DNA of 64,000 nt, taken from contig NZ_CATNLZ010000006.1 in the NCBI RefSeq assembly GCF_950101795.1, positions 1 to 64,000 on the forward strand, given 5' to 3'. Below the pieces are notes generated by a model, which was not told where the DNA came from, ran no database searches, and was given only the letters and a program-made list of their open reading frames with translations. A program made the position numbers and the translations under genes. Below, in pieces: positions 22,412 to 31,615 of the stretch. Origin of the DNA: Nocardioides sp. T2.26MG-1. GTDB taxonomy: Bacteria > Actinomycetota > Actinomycetes > Propionibacteriales > Nocardioidaceae. The stretch's first letter is position 1; each line of letters starts with the position of its first letter.

Positions 22412-24244
22412 ATGTGCGGAATCGTGGGGTACGTCGGTGCCCAGCCGGCGGCGCCGATCCTGGTGGAGGGCCTGACCCGGCTCGAGCACCGTGGCTACGA
22501 CTCGGCCGGCGTGGCCGTCCTCGGCCCGTCCGGGCTCAAGGTGGCCAAGCGGGCCGGCCGGGTGCGTGACCTCGCCGACGGGCTGCCGAAGCGGTTCGGC
22601 GGCAAGGTCGGCGTCGGCCACACCCGGTGGGCCACCCACGGCGCGGCCAACGACGTCAACGCGCACCCGCACAGCGACGCCTCGCGGACGGTCTCGATCG
22701 TGCACAACGGGATCATCGACAACGCGGCGGCGCTGCGGCACCGGCTCACCGAGGACGGGGTCGAGCTGGTGAGCGACACCGACTCCGAGGTGGTCGCGCA
22801 CCTGGTGGCCCGCTCCACCGCCGACACCCTGGAGGGCAAGGTGAGCGAGGCGCTCGCCGCGATCGAGGGGACCTACGGCCTCGCGGTGCTGCACGCGGAC
22901 TTCCCGGACCGGATCGTCGCGGCCCGCAACGGCAGCCCGCTGATCATCGGGGTCGGCGACCGGGAGATGTTCGTCGCCTCCGACCTCGCCGCGATCGTGC
23001 GGCACACCACGACCGTCGCGCACCTCGACGACGGTGAGATCGCCAGCGTCACCGCCACCGGGTTCACGACCTACCGCCAGGACCTCACCTCGACGGCCAA
23101 GAGCGCCGTCCAGCTGGACGTCGACCCGTCGTCGTACGACGCCGGCGAGCACGAGTCGTTCATGCGCAAGGAGATGCACGAGCAGCCGGCCGCCGCGGAG
23201 CGCGCGCTGCGCGGACGGCTCGACGAGCGCTTCGGCACCGCCCACCTGGGCGGGCTGAACATGGACGCCCGCGAGACCCGCGCGATCCGGCGGGTCAAGA
23301 TCCTCGGCTGCGGATCGGCCTATTACGTCGGCCAGATGGGTGCGGGCCTGGTCGAGGAGCTCGCCCGGATCCCAGCGGACGCGGAGGCGGCCAGCGAGTT
23401 CCGCTACCGCAACCCGGTCATCGAGCCGGACACGCTCTACGTCGCGGTCAGCCAGTCGGGCGAGACCATCGACACCCTGCTCGCCGTCGAGGAGATCCGC
23501 CGCAAGGGCGGCCGCGTCGTCGGCCTGGTCAACGTGGTCGGCAGCGCGATCGCCCGCGCGTGCGACGGCGGCATCTACCTGCACGCCGGGCCCGAGATCG
23601 CGGTCGCCTCGACCAAGGCCCTCACGAACATGTTCCTGGGCTTCGCGCTGCTCGCCCTGCAGCTCGGCCGGGTGCGCGACCTGTCCATCGCCGACGGGCG
23701 CCGGCTGATCGCGGGGCTCGACCGGCTGCCGGCCCAGATCGAGGAGGTGCTCGCCCAGGAGGACACGCTCGCGGTGCTCGCCAAGCGGCTCGCCGAGGCC
23801 GAGAGCCTGTTCTTCGTCGGCCGGGTGCGCGGCTTCCCGGTGGCCAGGGAGGGCGCGCAGAAGTTCAAGGAGATCTCCTACCGGCACGCCGAGGCCTACC
23901 AGACCTCCGAGCTCAAGCACGGCCCGCTCGCGCTGATCTGCGAGCAGGTGCCGACCGTCGCGATCGTGCCCGCGGACGAGCTGACCGATCGCAACGTCGG
24001 TGCGCTGCACGAGATCGCGGCGCGGGGCGGCCCGCTGGTCGTGGTCACCCACGAGGACGTCGACCTCGGTGACCTCACGGCTCACGCGGACCTCCAGCGG
24101 GTCGACGTACCCCGCAACGAGCGCGAGCTCGACCCGATCCTGCTGACGATCCCCCTGCAGCTGCTGGCCTACCACGCGGCGCTGCACCTCGGCCACGACA
24201 TCGACAAGCCCCGCAACCTGGCCAAGTCGGTGACCGTCGAGTGA
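22412..24244 (+). CDS. glmS: Glutamine--fructose-6-phosphate aminotransferase
   Basis: A 610-aa enzyme; ATG 22412 places the catalytic Cys at position 2 (MCGIVGYVGAQPAAPIL), which must be N-terminal after Met removal. Residues 1-240 are the class II amidotransferase domain (RLEHRGYDSAG, GHTRWATHG, HNGIIDN). Two SIS sugar-isomerase domains follow (LGCGSAYYVG, VSQSGETIDTL, STKALTNMFL, ELKHGPLALI), ending LAKSVTVE as in all GlmS. It makes glucosamine-6-phosphate, committing carbon to peptidoglycan and other amino sugars, and in actinobacteria also to mycothiol. The longer frame from 21554 is spurious. Confidence 0.95.
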   Translation: MCGIVGYVGAQPAAPILVEGLTRLEHRGYDSAGVAVLGPSGLKVAKRAGRVRDLADGLPKRFGGKVGVGHTRWATHGAANDVNAHPHSDASRTVSIVHNGIIDNAAALRHRLTEDGVELVSDTDSEVVAHLVARSTADTLEGKVSEALAAIEGTYGLAVLHADFPDRIVAARNGSPLIIGVGDREMFVASDLAAIVRHTTTVAHLDDGEIASVTATGFTTYRQDLTSTAKSAVQLDVDPSSYDAGEHESFMRKEMHEQPAAAERALRGRLDERFGTAHLGGLNMDARETRAIRRVKILGCGSAYYVGQMGAGLVEELARIPADAEAASEFRYRNPVIEPDTLYVAVSQSGETIDTLLAVEEIRRKGGRVVGLVNVVGSAIARACDGGIYLHAGPEIAVASTKALTNMFLGFALLALQLGRVRDLSIADGRRLIAGLDRLPAQIEEVLAQEDTLAVLAKRLAEAESLFFVGRVRGFPVAREGAQKFKEISYRHAEAYQTSELKHGPLALICEQVPTVAIVPADELTDRNVGALHEIAARGGPLVVVTHEDVDLGDLTAHADLQRVDVPRNERELDPILLTIPLQLLAYHAALHLGHDIDKPRNLAKSVTVE

Positions 24245-24316
24245 CGGTGTAGCGACGGCTGGCGGTCGCCCTCTCGATCCCCGGCGTTCACGCGCGCGCT
24301 CGGCGCGCTTGGTCGG

Positions 24317-26431
24317 ATGGGGGACGTGAACCAGATCTCGGGCCCCTCCCGCCGCCAGGTCCTCGGGGCGGGTGCCGCCGCCGTCGGTGCCGCGACCGCC
24401 TCCTCCCTCCTCCCCGCCTCGCTGCACCGCGCCATGGCCGCACCCGTGCGGCCCGGTGGCCTCCGGGCCGTCGAGCACGTCGTCCTGCTCATGCAGGAGA
24501 ACCGTTCCTTCGACCACTACTTCGGTCGGCTGCGCGGGGTGCGCGGGTACGGCGACCACGACCCGCTGCGCCGGCGGGCCGGTGGCAGCGTGTTCGCCCA
24601 GGCCGACGGCGCGCGCGACGTGCTGCCGTACTCCGTGCGGACCGCGGCGAGCGCCGCCGGCCGTCCGGCGACCGACATCCAGTACCTCGGCGGCCTGCCG
24701 CACGGCTTCTCGGACGCCACCCAGGCCTGGGCGGACGGCTGGTACGACCGCTGGGTCCCCGCCAAGACCGTCTCGACGATGACCTACTACGACCGCCGCG
24801 ACATCCCGCTGCAGTACGAGCTCGCGGAGACGTTCACGACGCTCGACGCCTACCACTGCTCGGTCTTCGGGTCGACGAACCCCAACCGCAACTACTGGTG
24901 GACCGGCACCACCGGCCTCGAGCCGGACGGCGTGCGGCGTGCGGTCGGCAACGACGCCTACTCCTACGACCACGCCGGCTACGGCTGGACGACGTACCCG
25001 GAGCGCCTCGAGGCCGCCGGCGTCTCCTGGCAGATCTACCAGGAGTGGGACAACTTCACCGACAACGCGGTGGAGTACTTCAAGCCGTTCAAGGCGATCG
25101 GCACCAAGATGCTCCAGCACGTGGACGGCGCCTACCGCACCACCGAGGAGTTCTACGACTCGCTCCATGACAAGCCGGCCGCCGAGCAGGACGCGCTCCT
25201 GGACCAGCTGGCGAAGGGTCGCGATGCGCTGACCCCCGCCGAGCGGTCGCTGTTCGACCGGGCGATGTACCGCAGCCGCCCGGGCACCCTGCTCACCCGG
25301 ATCCGCAGCGACATCCGCGCCGGGACCCTGCCGACCGTGGTGTGGGTGGTGCCGTCGGCGGCGCTGTCGGAGCACCCCGGCGCCTCGACCCCCGTGGGGA
25401 GCGCCAATCTCGTCCACGACCTGCTCGACGTGCTCGCCGCCGACGTCGACACCTGGTCGCGCACCGCGCTGCTGCTGAACTTCGACGAGAACGACGGGTT
25501 CTTCGACCACGTCCCGCCCCCGATGGCGCCGCGTCCGGCGTCGGGCAGCGACGACGACTGGTACCTCGGGCAGCCGGTCGGCCCGGGTCCGCGGGTGCCG
25601 ATGACGATCGTCTCGCCCTGGACCGTAGGCGGGGTCGTCGACTCGTCCCTGGCCGACCACACCTCGACGCTCCGCTTCCTCGAGCGGGTGACTGGTGTGC
25701 GGGAGCCCAACATCTCCGACTGGCGGCGCCGGACGCTCTCGGACCTGACGTCGGCCTTCGACTGGGACCGCGCCGGGCGTCCGCCGCGCACCCAGCAGCC
25801 CGACCCCATCCCCGCACCGATCACCCGCTGGCACCCCGACCCGCCGGCCGAGCAGGCGATGCCGACGCAGGAGCCCGGGCGCCGTCCGGCCCGGGCGCTG
25901 GGCTACCAGCCGACGGTGTCCGGTGGCGTCGCCCGCGGAGCGCTCTCCCTCGTGCTCGGCAACGCCGGCGACCGGGCCGCGGCCTTCACCGTCTACCGGT
26001 ACGGCGACCTCGGGGCCCGGCCGACCTTCCACCTGGTCGACGCCGCCGCACGGGAGCTGGTCAGCGTGCCGGCCCTCGTCGACTGGGACGTGGTCGTGCA
26101 GGGTCCGAACCGCTTCTGGTGCGAGCTGGTCGGCACCGCGGCCGGGTCGGCGGCCGGGGTCGACGTACGCCCCACGATCGTGCGCCGGCGCGCCACGCTC
26201 GGCCTCGACCTCGTCAACACCGGGCGCGAAGAGGTGACGCTGGTGGTGGCCGCGCGCCGCTACGCCGGCGACCGCCGCACCGTGCGGGTGCCGGCCGGCG
26301 CCCACCGCGCCATCACCTGGCCGACCGACCAGGGCTGGTACGACGTCGAGGTGACCGCGACCGGCGACGACACGTTCCGGCGCCGGCTGACCGGGCGGGT
26401 GGAGACCGGGCGCACCACCGTCACCGCATGA
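24317..26431 (+). CDS. Tat-exported phospholipase C (phosphocholine-specific type)
   Basis: A 704-aa protein. The Tat signal is PSRRQVLGAGAAAVGAATAS (residues 9-28) and cleavage is likely near AMA-AP. The phosphoesterase core has VEHVVLLMQENRSFDHYFGRL, FGSTNPNRNYWWTG, LNFDENDGFFDHVPPP and PMTIVSPWT. A C-terminal pair of beta domains begins near residue 525 (GGVARGALSLVLGNAGD). This is the PlcC/PlcN type: non-zinc enzymes hydrolysing phosphatidylcholine or sphingomyelin, used for phosphate or choline scavenging. No regulator is linked. Short 11-bp repeats follow the stop. Confidence 0.9.
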   Translation: MGDVNQISGPSRRQVLGAGAAAVGAATASSLLPASLHRAMAAPVRPGGLRAVEHVVLLMQENRSFDHYFGRLRGVRGYGDHDPLRRRAGGSVFAQADGARDVLPYSVRTAASAAGRPATDIQYLGGLPHGFSDATQAWADGWYDRWVPAKTVSTMTYYDRRDIPLQYELAETFTTLDAYHCSVFGSTNPNRNYWWTGTTGLEPDGVRRAVGNDAYSYDHAGYGWTTYPERLEAAGVSWQIYQEWDNFTDNAVEYFKPFKAIGTKMLQHVDGAYRTTEEFYDSLHDKPAAEQDALLDQLAKGRDALTPAERSLFDRAMYRSRPGTLLTRIRSDIRAGTLPTVVWVVPSAALSEHPGASTPVGSANLVHDLLDVLAADVDTWSRTALLLNFDENDGFFDHVPPPMAPRPASGSDDDWYLGQPVGPGPRVPMTIVSPWTVGGVVDSSLADHTSTLRFLERVTGVREPNISDWRRRTLSDLTSAFDWDRAGRPPRTQQPDPIPAPITRWHPDPPAEQAMPTQEPGRRPARALGYQPTVSGGVARGALSLVLGNAGDRAAAFTVYRYGDLGARPTFHLVDAAARELVSVPALVDWDVVVQGPNRFWCELVGTAAGSAAGVDVRPTIVRRRATLGLDLVNTGREEVTLVVAARRYAGDRRTVRVPAGAHRAITWPTDQGWYDVEVTATGDDTFRRRLTGRVETGRTTVTA

Positions 26432-26434
26432 CCG

Positions 26435-26478
26435 CGGGGTGACCTCGGGGTGACCTCGGGGTGATCGCGGGTGATCGG
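26435..26478 (+). repeat. Short tandem repeat, 11-bp unit
   Basis: CGGGGTGACCT twice, then CGGGGTGATCG and CGGGTGATCGG, directly after the phospholipase stop. It is a slippage-prone array in the gap before the helicase gene. No stem is formed. It may vary between strains. Confidence 0.6.
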
Positions 26479-26548
26479 AGGTGAAGGTGACCCAGCCCAC
26501 CGCGACGACGAATCAGCCGTCCGCGCCCGGACCCACTACCGTTGACGG

Positions 26549-28273
<1,725 letters not shown>

Positions 28274-28279
28274 TCTGGA

Positions 28280-29173
28280 TCAGCCCAGGTATGCCGCGAG
28301 CGAGCCCGCGGCGACCTGGCCGGCGGCCGCCGCGCTGAGCACCGAGGCGAGCGGCCCGGGTAGGGACGCCTGGTGCGCGAGGTCGCCGGCGGCGTGCACG
28401 CCCGCGAGGCTGGTGCGCCCCATCGCGTCCACCTCGACGCATCCCGACGGCAGCATCGTGAGCCCGAGCTGCTCAGCGAACGGTGCCGCCTGGGAGAGCT
28501 CGGTCGACACGAAGACCCCGGCGACCTCCTCGTCGGGACCACCGTCGAACGAGACCCGGGCGCCGGCGGCCGTGCGGCACAGTCCGGTCACCGGCTCCCG
28601 GCGTACGTCGACGCCTGCAGGTACGTCGTCGGGGGCACCGTCGGTCAGCACGGTGATGCGGGACGCGATCGGGGCGATCAGGCCGACGAGATGGGCCGCC
28701 CGCGGACCTGCGCCGAGGATCGCGACGGGCCGGCCTGCCAGCTCGTGGCCGTGGCAGAACGGGCAGTGGACGGCGACGTCGCCGAACAGCTCGGCCAGGC
28801 CTGGCTTGTCGGGCAGGAGGTCGCGCAGCCCGGTTGCGAGCACGAGGCCGCGCGCCGAGATGGCCTCGCCGCCCGCGTCCACGTGGAACCCGGTGCCCAC
28901 TGCTCGGACCGCGGTCGCCGGCAGGTCCCGGACGGCGACGGTCGCGTAGGCCGCCAGCTCCGCGCGAGCGGCCGCACGTAGCTCGGAGGGTGGGGTGCCG
29001 TCGTGGGTGAGGAAGTTGTGGAGGTGCGTCGCCGGGTCGTTGCGGTAGGACTGCGAGTCGAGCAGCAGCACCCGCCGGTGCACCCGGCCCAGCGTCAGCG
29101 CCGCCTGCAGGCCGGCCGGTCCGCCCCCGAGGACGATCACGTCGTACGTGGATTCGTTCATGTCATTTGCCAT
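28280..29173 (-). CDS. Thioredoxin-reductase-like FAD/NAD(P) oxidoreductase
   Basis: A 297-aa flavoprotein: VIVLGGGPAGLQAALTLGRV binds FAD, VAILGAGPRAAHLVGLI binds NAD(P), HCPFCHG holds a CxxC in the TrxR position, and VHAAGDLAHQASL is the terminal FAD motif. The family includes true thioredoxin reductases and relatives that reduce small disulfides. ATG 29173 (MANDMNESTYD) is chosen because the predicted start of transcription from the MerR-type promoter falls there; 29185 and 29161 are alternatives. It is divergent from merR and very likely its target. There is no thioredoxin gene in the window. Confidence 0.85.
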   Translation of the reverse strand: MANDMNESTYDVIVLGGGPAGLQAALTLGRVHRRVLLLDSQSYRNDPATHLHNFLTHDGTPPSELRAAARAELAAYATVAVRDLPATAVRAVGTGFHVDAGGEAISARGLVLATGLRDLLPDKPGLAELFGDVAVHCPFCHGHELAGRPVAILGAGPRAAHLVGLIAPIASRITVLTDGAPDDVPAGVDVRREPVTGLCRTAAGARVSFDGGPDEEVAGVFVSTELSQAAPFAEQLGLTMLPSGCVEVDAMGRTSLAGVHAAGDLAHQASLPGPLASVLSAAAAGQVAAGSLAAYLG

Positions 29174-29186
29174 GCACACGAGCATG

Positions 29187-29210
29187 TGACTTCATGTTGA
29201 CATGAAGTCA
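29187..29210. promoter_or_regulatory. MerR operator within a 19-bp-spacer promoter
   Basis: TGACTTCATGT-TG-ACATGAAGTCA is a perfect 11-bp inverted repeat. On the minus strand TTGACT (29211-29206) and CATGCT (29186-29181) are 19 bp apart with the palindrome between them: the stretched spacer that MerR-family activators compensate. The palindrome also covers the merR start codon at 29202, so MerR would repress itself and its mRNA is probably leaderless. Confidence 0.75.
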
Positions 29211-29615
29211 AGTGGTTCCTTGTCGATCGGTGAGATGGCCTCGCGTGTGGGCCTAGAGACCCACGTCCTGCGCCACTGGGAGGACGTGGGCCTGCTGCGG
29301 CCGGGTCGCGACGCGGCCGGCCGGCGGCGGTACTCCCGCGACGACCTGGTGCGGATCGCGGTCATCCAGCGGAGCAAGGCCGCCGGGATGACCCTCGACC
29401 AGGTGCACGTGCTGCTCGACGCCGAGGCGGTCGACCGGCACCGCGTCCTGGAGGCGCACATCGCCGACCTGGACCGCCGGATGGAGGAGATGCGGCGCTC
29501 CCGGGCGATGACCGAGCACGCGCTGCAGTGCCGAGCGCACGACATCGCGACCTGCCCCCGGTTCAAGGCCGCGGTCGACGACATCGTGGGTGATGTGGTC
29601 GGTGCCGACTGGTAG
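29202..29615 (+). CDS. MerR-family transcriptional regulator
   Basis: A 137-aa regulator: LSIGEMASRVGLETHVLRHWEDVGLLRPGR is the winged-helix N-terminus, followed by the dimerisation helix (DRHRVLEAHIADLDRRMEEM) and a short effector segment with two cysteines (LQCRAHDIATCPRF). The Cys pair suggests thiol, oxidant or metal sensing; this is inference. The start cannot be moved downstream without losing the first helix. It lies inside the operator, and the gene controls the divergent flavoprotein. A PBP gene follows 10 bp after the stop and could be read through. Confidence 0.88.
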   Translation: MKSSGSLSIGEMASRVGLETHVLRHWEDVGLLRPGRDAAGRRRYSRDDLVRIAVIQRSKAAGMTLDQVHVLLDAEAVDRHRVLEAHIADLDRRMEEMRRSRAMTEHALQCRAHDIATCPRFKAAVDDIVGDVVGADW

Positions 29616-29625
29616 AACCGACACC

Positions 29626-31512
29626 ATGCGTCTCGGCCGCCGACTGTCCCTCGCCACCGCCGCGCTCGCGATCGCGAGCACCGCGCTCGCCGCGTGCGAC
29701 GCGGCCGACAAGGTGACACACCCCGACCCCGACCCGGACGAGGCCGCCACCGCGCTGGCCGCGGCGCTCGTCTCGGGCGACTTCGGCGACGTCGCGTTCA
29801 CCGACGAGACGCCGGAGGACGTGGCGGCCGAGTACGCCAAGGTCGTCGAGGGCATGGGCGACCTGACCCCGGCCGTGACCGCCGGTGACACGACCGACAA
29901 GGCCGCGACCCTGACCTGGACCTGGCCGATCGCCGGTGAGGAGTGGACCTACACCACGCAGGCACCGCTGACGCTCGCCGACGACGAGTGGCAGGTCACC
30001 TGGTCGCGCGAGGTCGTCGAGCCGAGCCTGCGGCCCGGGACGGTCCTCGACGTGACCCCGATCGGAGGCGGGCGCGGGCCGGTGCTCGGCGCCGACGGGG
30101 TCGCGCTCGTGACGGACCGGCCGGTCGTGCGCTTCGGCATCGACCGCTCGCAGGTGCCGGCGGCGCGGGCCGGCAGGTCCGCCCGCCGGCTCGCGCAGCT
30201 GGTGGACGTCGACGCGGCGCCGTACGCCAAGCAGGTCGAGGCCGCCGGCGAGAAGGCGTTCGTCGAGGCGATCGTGTTCCGCAAGGACGACGTGCCGGTC
30301 GCCGTGGCACGGGGCTACCAGGCGATCCCGGGAGCGCTGGCCGTCCCCGACGACGTCCCGCTCGCGCCGACCCGCGACTTCGCCGCGCCGATCCTCGGCA
30401 CCGTGGGCGACGTGACCGCCGAGATGGTCGAGAAGGACCCCGACCGCTACCAGCCCGGCGACCAGGCCGGGCTCTCCGGACTGCAGGCGAGGTACGACGA
30501 GCAGCTCCAGGGCACCGACGGTGCGGCCGTGGACGCGGTGGCCTCCGACGGCCGGGAGCGCGAGCTGTTCCGGGTCGACGCGCGGCAGGGCGAGCCGTTG
30601 AAGCTCACCCTCGACGAGCGACTGCAGCTGGCGGCCGAGGATGCTCTCTCGTCGGTCCGCCCGGCCAGCGCGCTCGTGGCGATCCGGCCCTCCACGGGGG
30701 CGATCGTGGCCGCGGCCAACGGCCCCGGCAACGACGGGTACAACACGGCGACCTTCGGGCAGCTCGCCCCGGGCTCGACGTTCAAGAGCGTGAGCAGCCT
30801 GGCGCTGCTGCGCGCCGGACTCGCGCCCGAGACCGTGGTGCCGTGCACAACGGCGATCGTGGTCGACGGCAAGCGCTTCGAGAACTACGACGACTACCCG
30901 GCCGGCGCGCTCGGCAACATCCCGCTGCGCACCGCGATCGCCAACTCGTGCAACACCGCCGTGATCTCCCAGCGCGGCAAGCTGGGAGACGGCGACCTTG
31001 CCGCGGCGGCCGCCTCGCTGGGCCTCGGTATCGACCACGACCTCGGCTTCCCGGCCTACTTCGGCAGCGTCGAGCCCCCGGCGTCGGAGACCGAGGCGGC
31101 GGCGGACCTGATCGGCCAGGGCAAGATCCTCGCGTCGCCGATGGCGATGGCCACCGTGATCGCGTCGGTGCAGGCCGGTCACACCGTGGTGCCGCGGCTC
31201 GTGAGGTCCGTGGACGTGTCGGTGCCCGACGAGGCCGAGCCGCTGACCGGCCGCGAGACCGCGGCGCTGCGGTCGATGCTGCGCGCGGTCGTCACCTCCG
31301 GCAGCGGCCGCGTCCTGCTCGACGTCCCCGGCCCGCCGGTGATCGCCAAGACCGGCACGGCCGAGTTCGAGCGCGGCGGCAAGCTGCTCACCCACGCCTG
31401 GATGATCGCGGCGCAAGGCGACCTGGCCGTGGCCGTGTTCGTCGACCTCGGCTCCTCCGGCTCCGGCACCGCCGGCCCGATCCTCGAGGCGTTCCTGCGC
31501 GCCGCGCGCTAG
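29626..31512 (+). CDS. Class B penicillin-binding transpeptidase, lipoprotein with MecA-N-like domain
   Basis: A 628-aa protein starting MRLGRRLSLATAALA, with lipobox TALAAC (Cys24), so it is membrane-tethered outside the cell. Residues 35-140 resemble the NTF2-like MecA N-terminal domain (AATALAAALVSGDFGDVAF). A PBP dimerisation region follows, then the transpeptidase: S384-T-F-K387, S441-C-N443 and K575-T-G. It cross-links peptidoglycan. MecA/PBP2a-like N-domains often go with low beta-lactam affinity, but that cannot be judged here. The cysteine-anchored form replaces the usual membrane helix. It ends at a strong double hairpin. Confidence 0.9.
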   Translation: MRLGRRLSLATAALAIASTALAACDAADKVTHPDPDPDEAATALAAALVSGDFGDVAFTDETPEDVAAEYAKVVEGMGDLTPAVTAGDTTDKAATLTWTWPIAGEEWTYTTQAPLTLADDEWQVTWSREVVEPSLRPGTVLDVTPIGGGRGPVLGADGVALVTDRPVVRFGIDRSQVPAARAGRSARRLAQLVDVDAAPYAKQVEAAGEKAFVEAIVFRKDDVPVAVARGYQAIPGALAVPDDVPLAPTRDFAAPILGTVGDVTAEMVEKDPDRYQPGDQAGLSGLQARYDEQLQGTDGAAVDAVASDGRERELFRVDARQGEPLKLTLDERLQLAAEDALSSVRPASALVAIRPSTGAIVAAANGPGNDGYNTATFGQLAPGSTFKSVSSLALLRAGLAPETVVPCTTAIVVDGKRFENYDDYPAGALGNIPLRTAIANSCNTAVISQRGKLGDGDLAAAAASLGLGIDHDLGFPAYFGSVEPPASETEAAADLIGQGKILASPMAMATVIASVQAGHTVVPRLVRSVDVSVPDEAEPLTGRETAALRSMLRAVVTSGSGRVLLDVPGPPVIAKTGTAEFERGGKLLTHAWMIAAQGDLAVAVFVDLGSSGSGTAGPILEAFLRAAR

Positions 31513-31521
31513 GTCGGCGGA

Positions 31522-31585
31522 GGATCCCCGGTACACCGGGGATCCTTGCGCTTGTCGGCCGTTGCAACAGCCGACAAGCGCAAGG
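31522..31585. terminator. Double hairpin between convergent genes (repeat copy 2)
   Basis: GGATCCCCGGT-AC-ACCGGGGATCC (31522-31545) is followed by CCTTGCGCTTGTCGGC (31544-31559), a 10-nt loop CGTTGCAACA, and the exact 16-bp complement to 31585. It sits between the PBP and EF-G2 stops and can work for both strands. The CCCCGGT..ACCGGGG arm and GCGCTTGTCGGC-GTTGCAAC core are shared with the element at 12349. Confidence 0.8.
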
Positions 31586-31615
31586 ACCAGCCGACCAGTC
31601 CGGTGGAGGCGCCGG

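Noticed and set aside
22388..26500. A 1370-codon open frame on the minus strand
   Set aside because: It is the antisense of glmS and phospholipase C, has a low-complexity Arg/Gly/Val/Asp composition and no motif; it arises from high GC at third positions.
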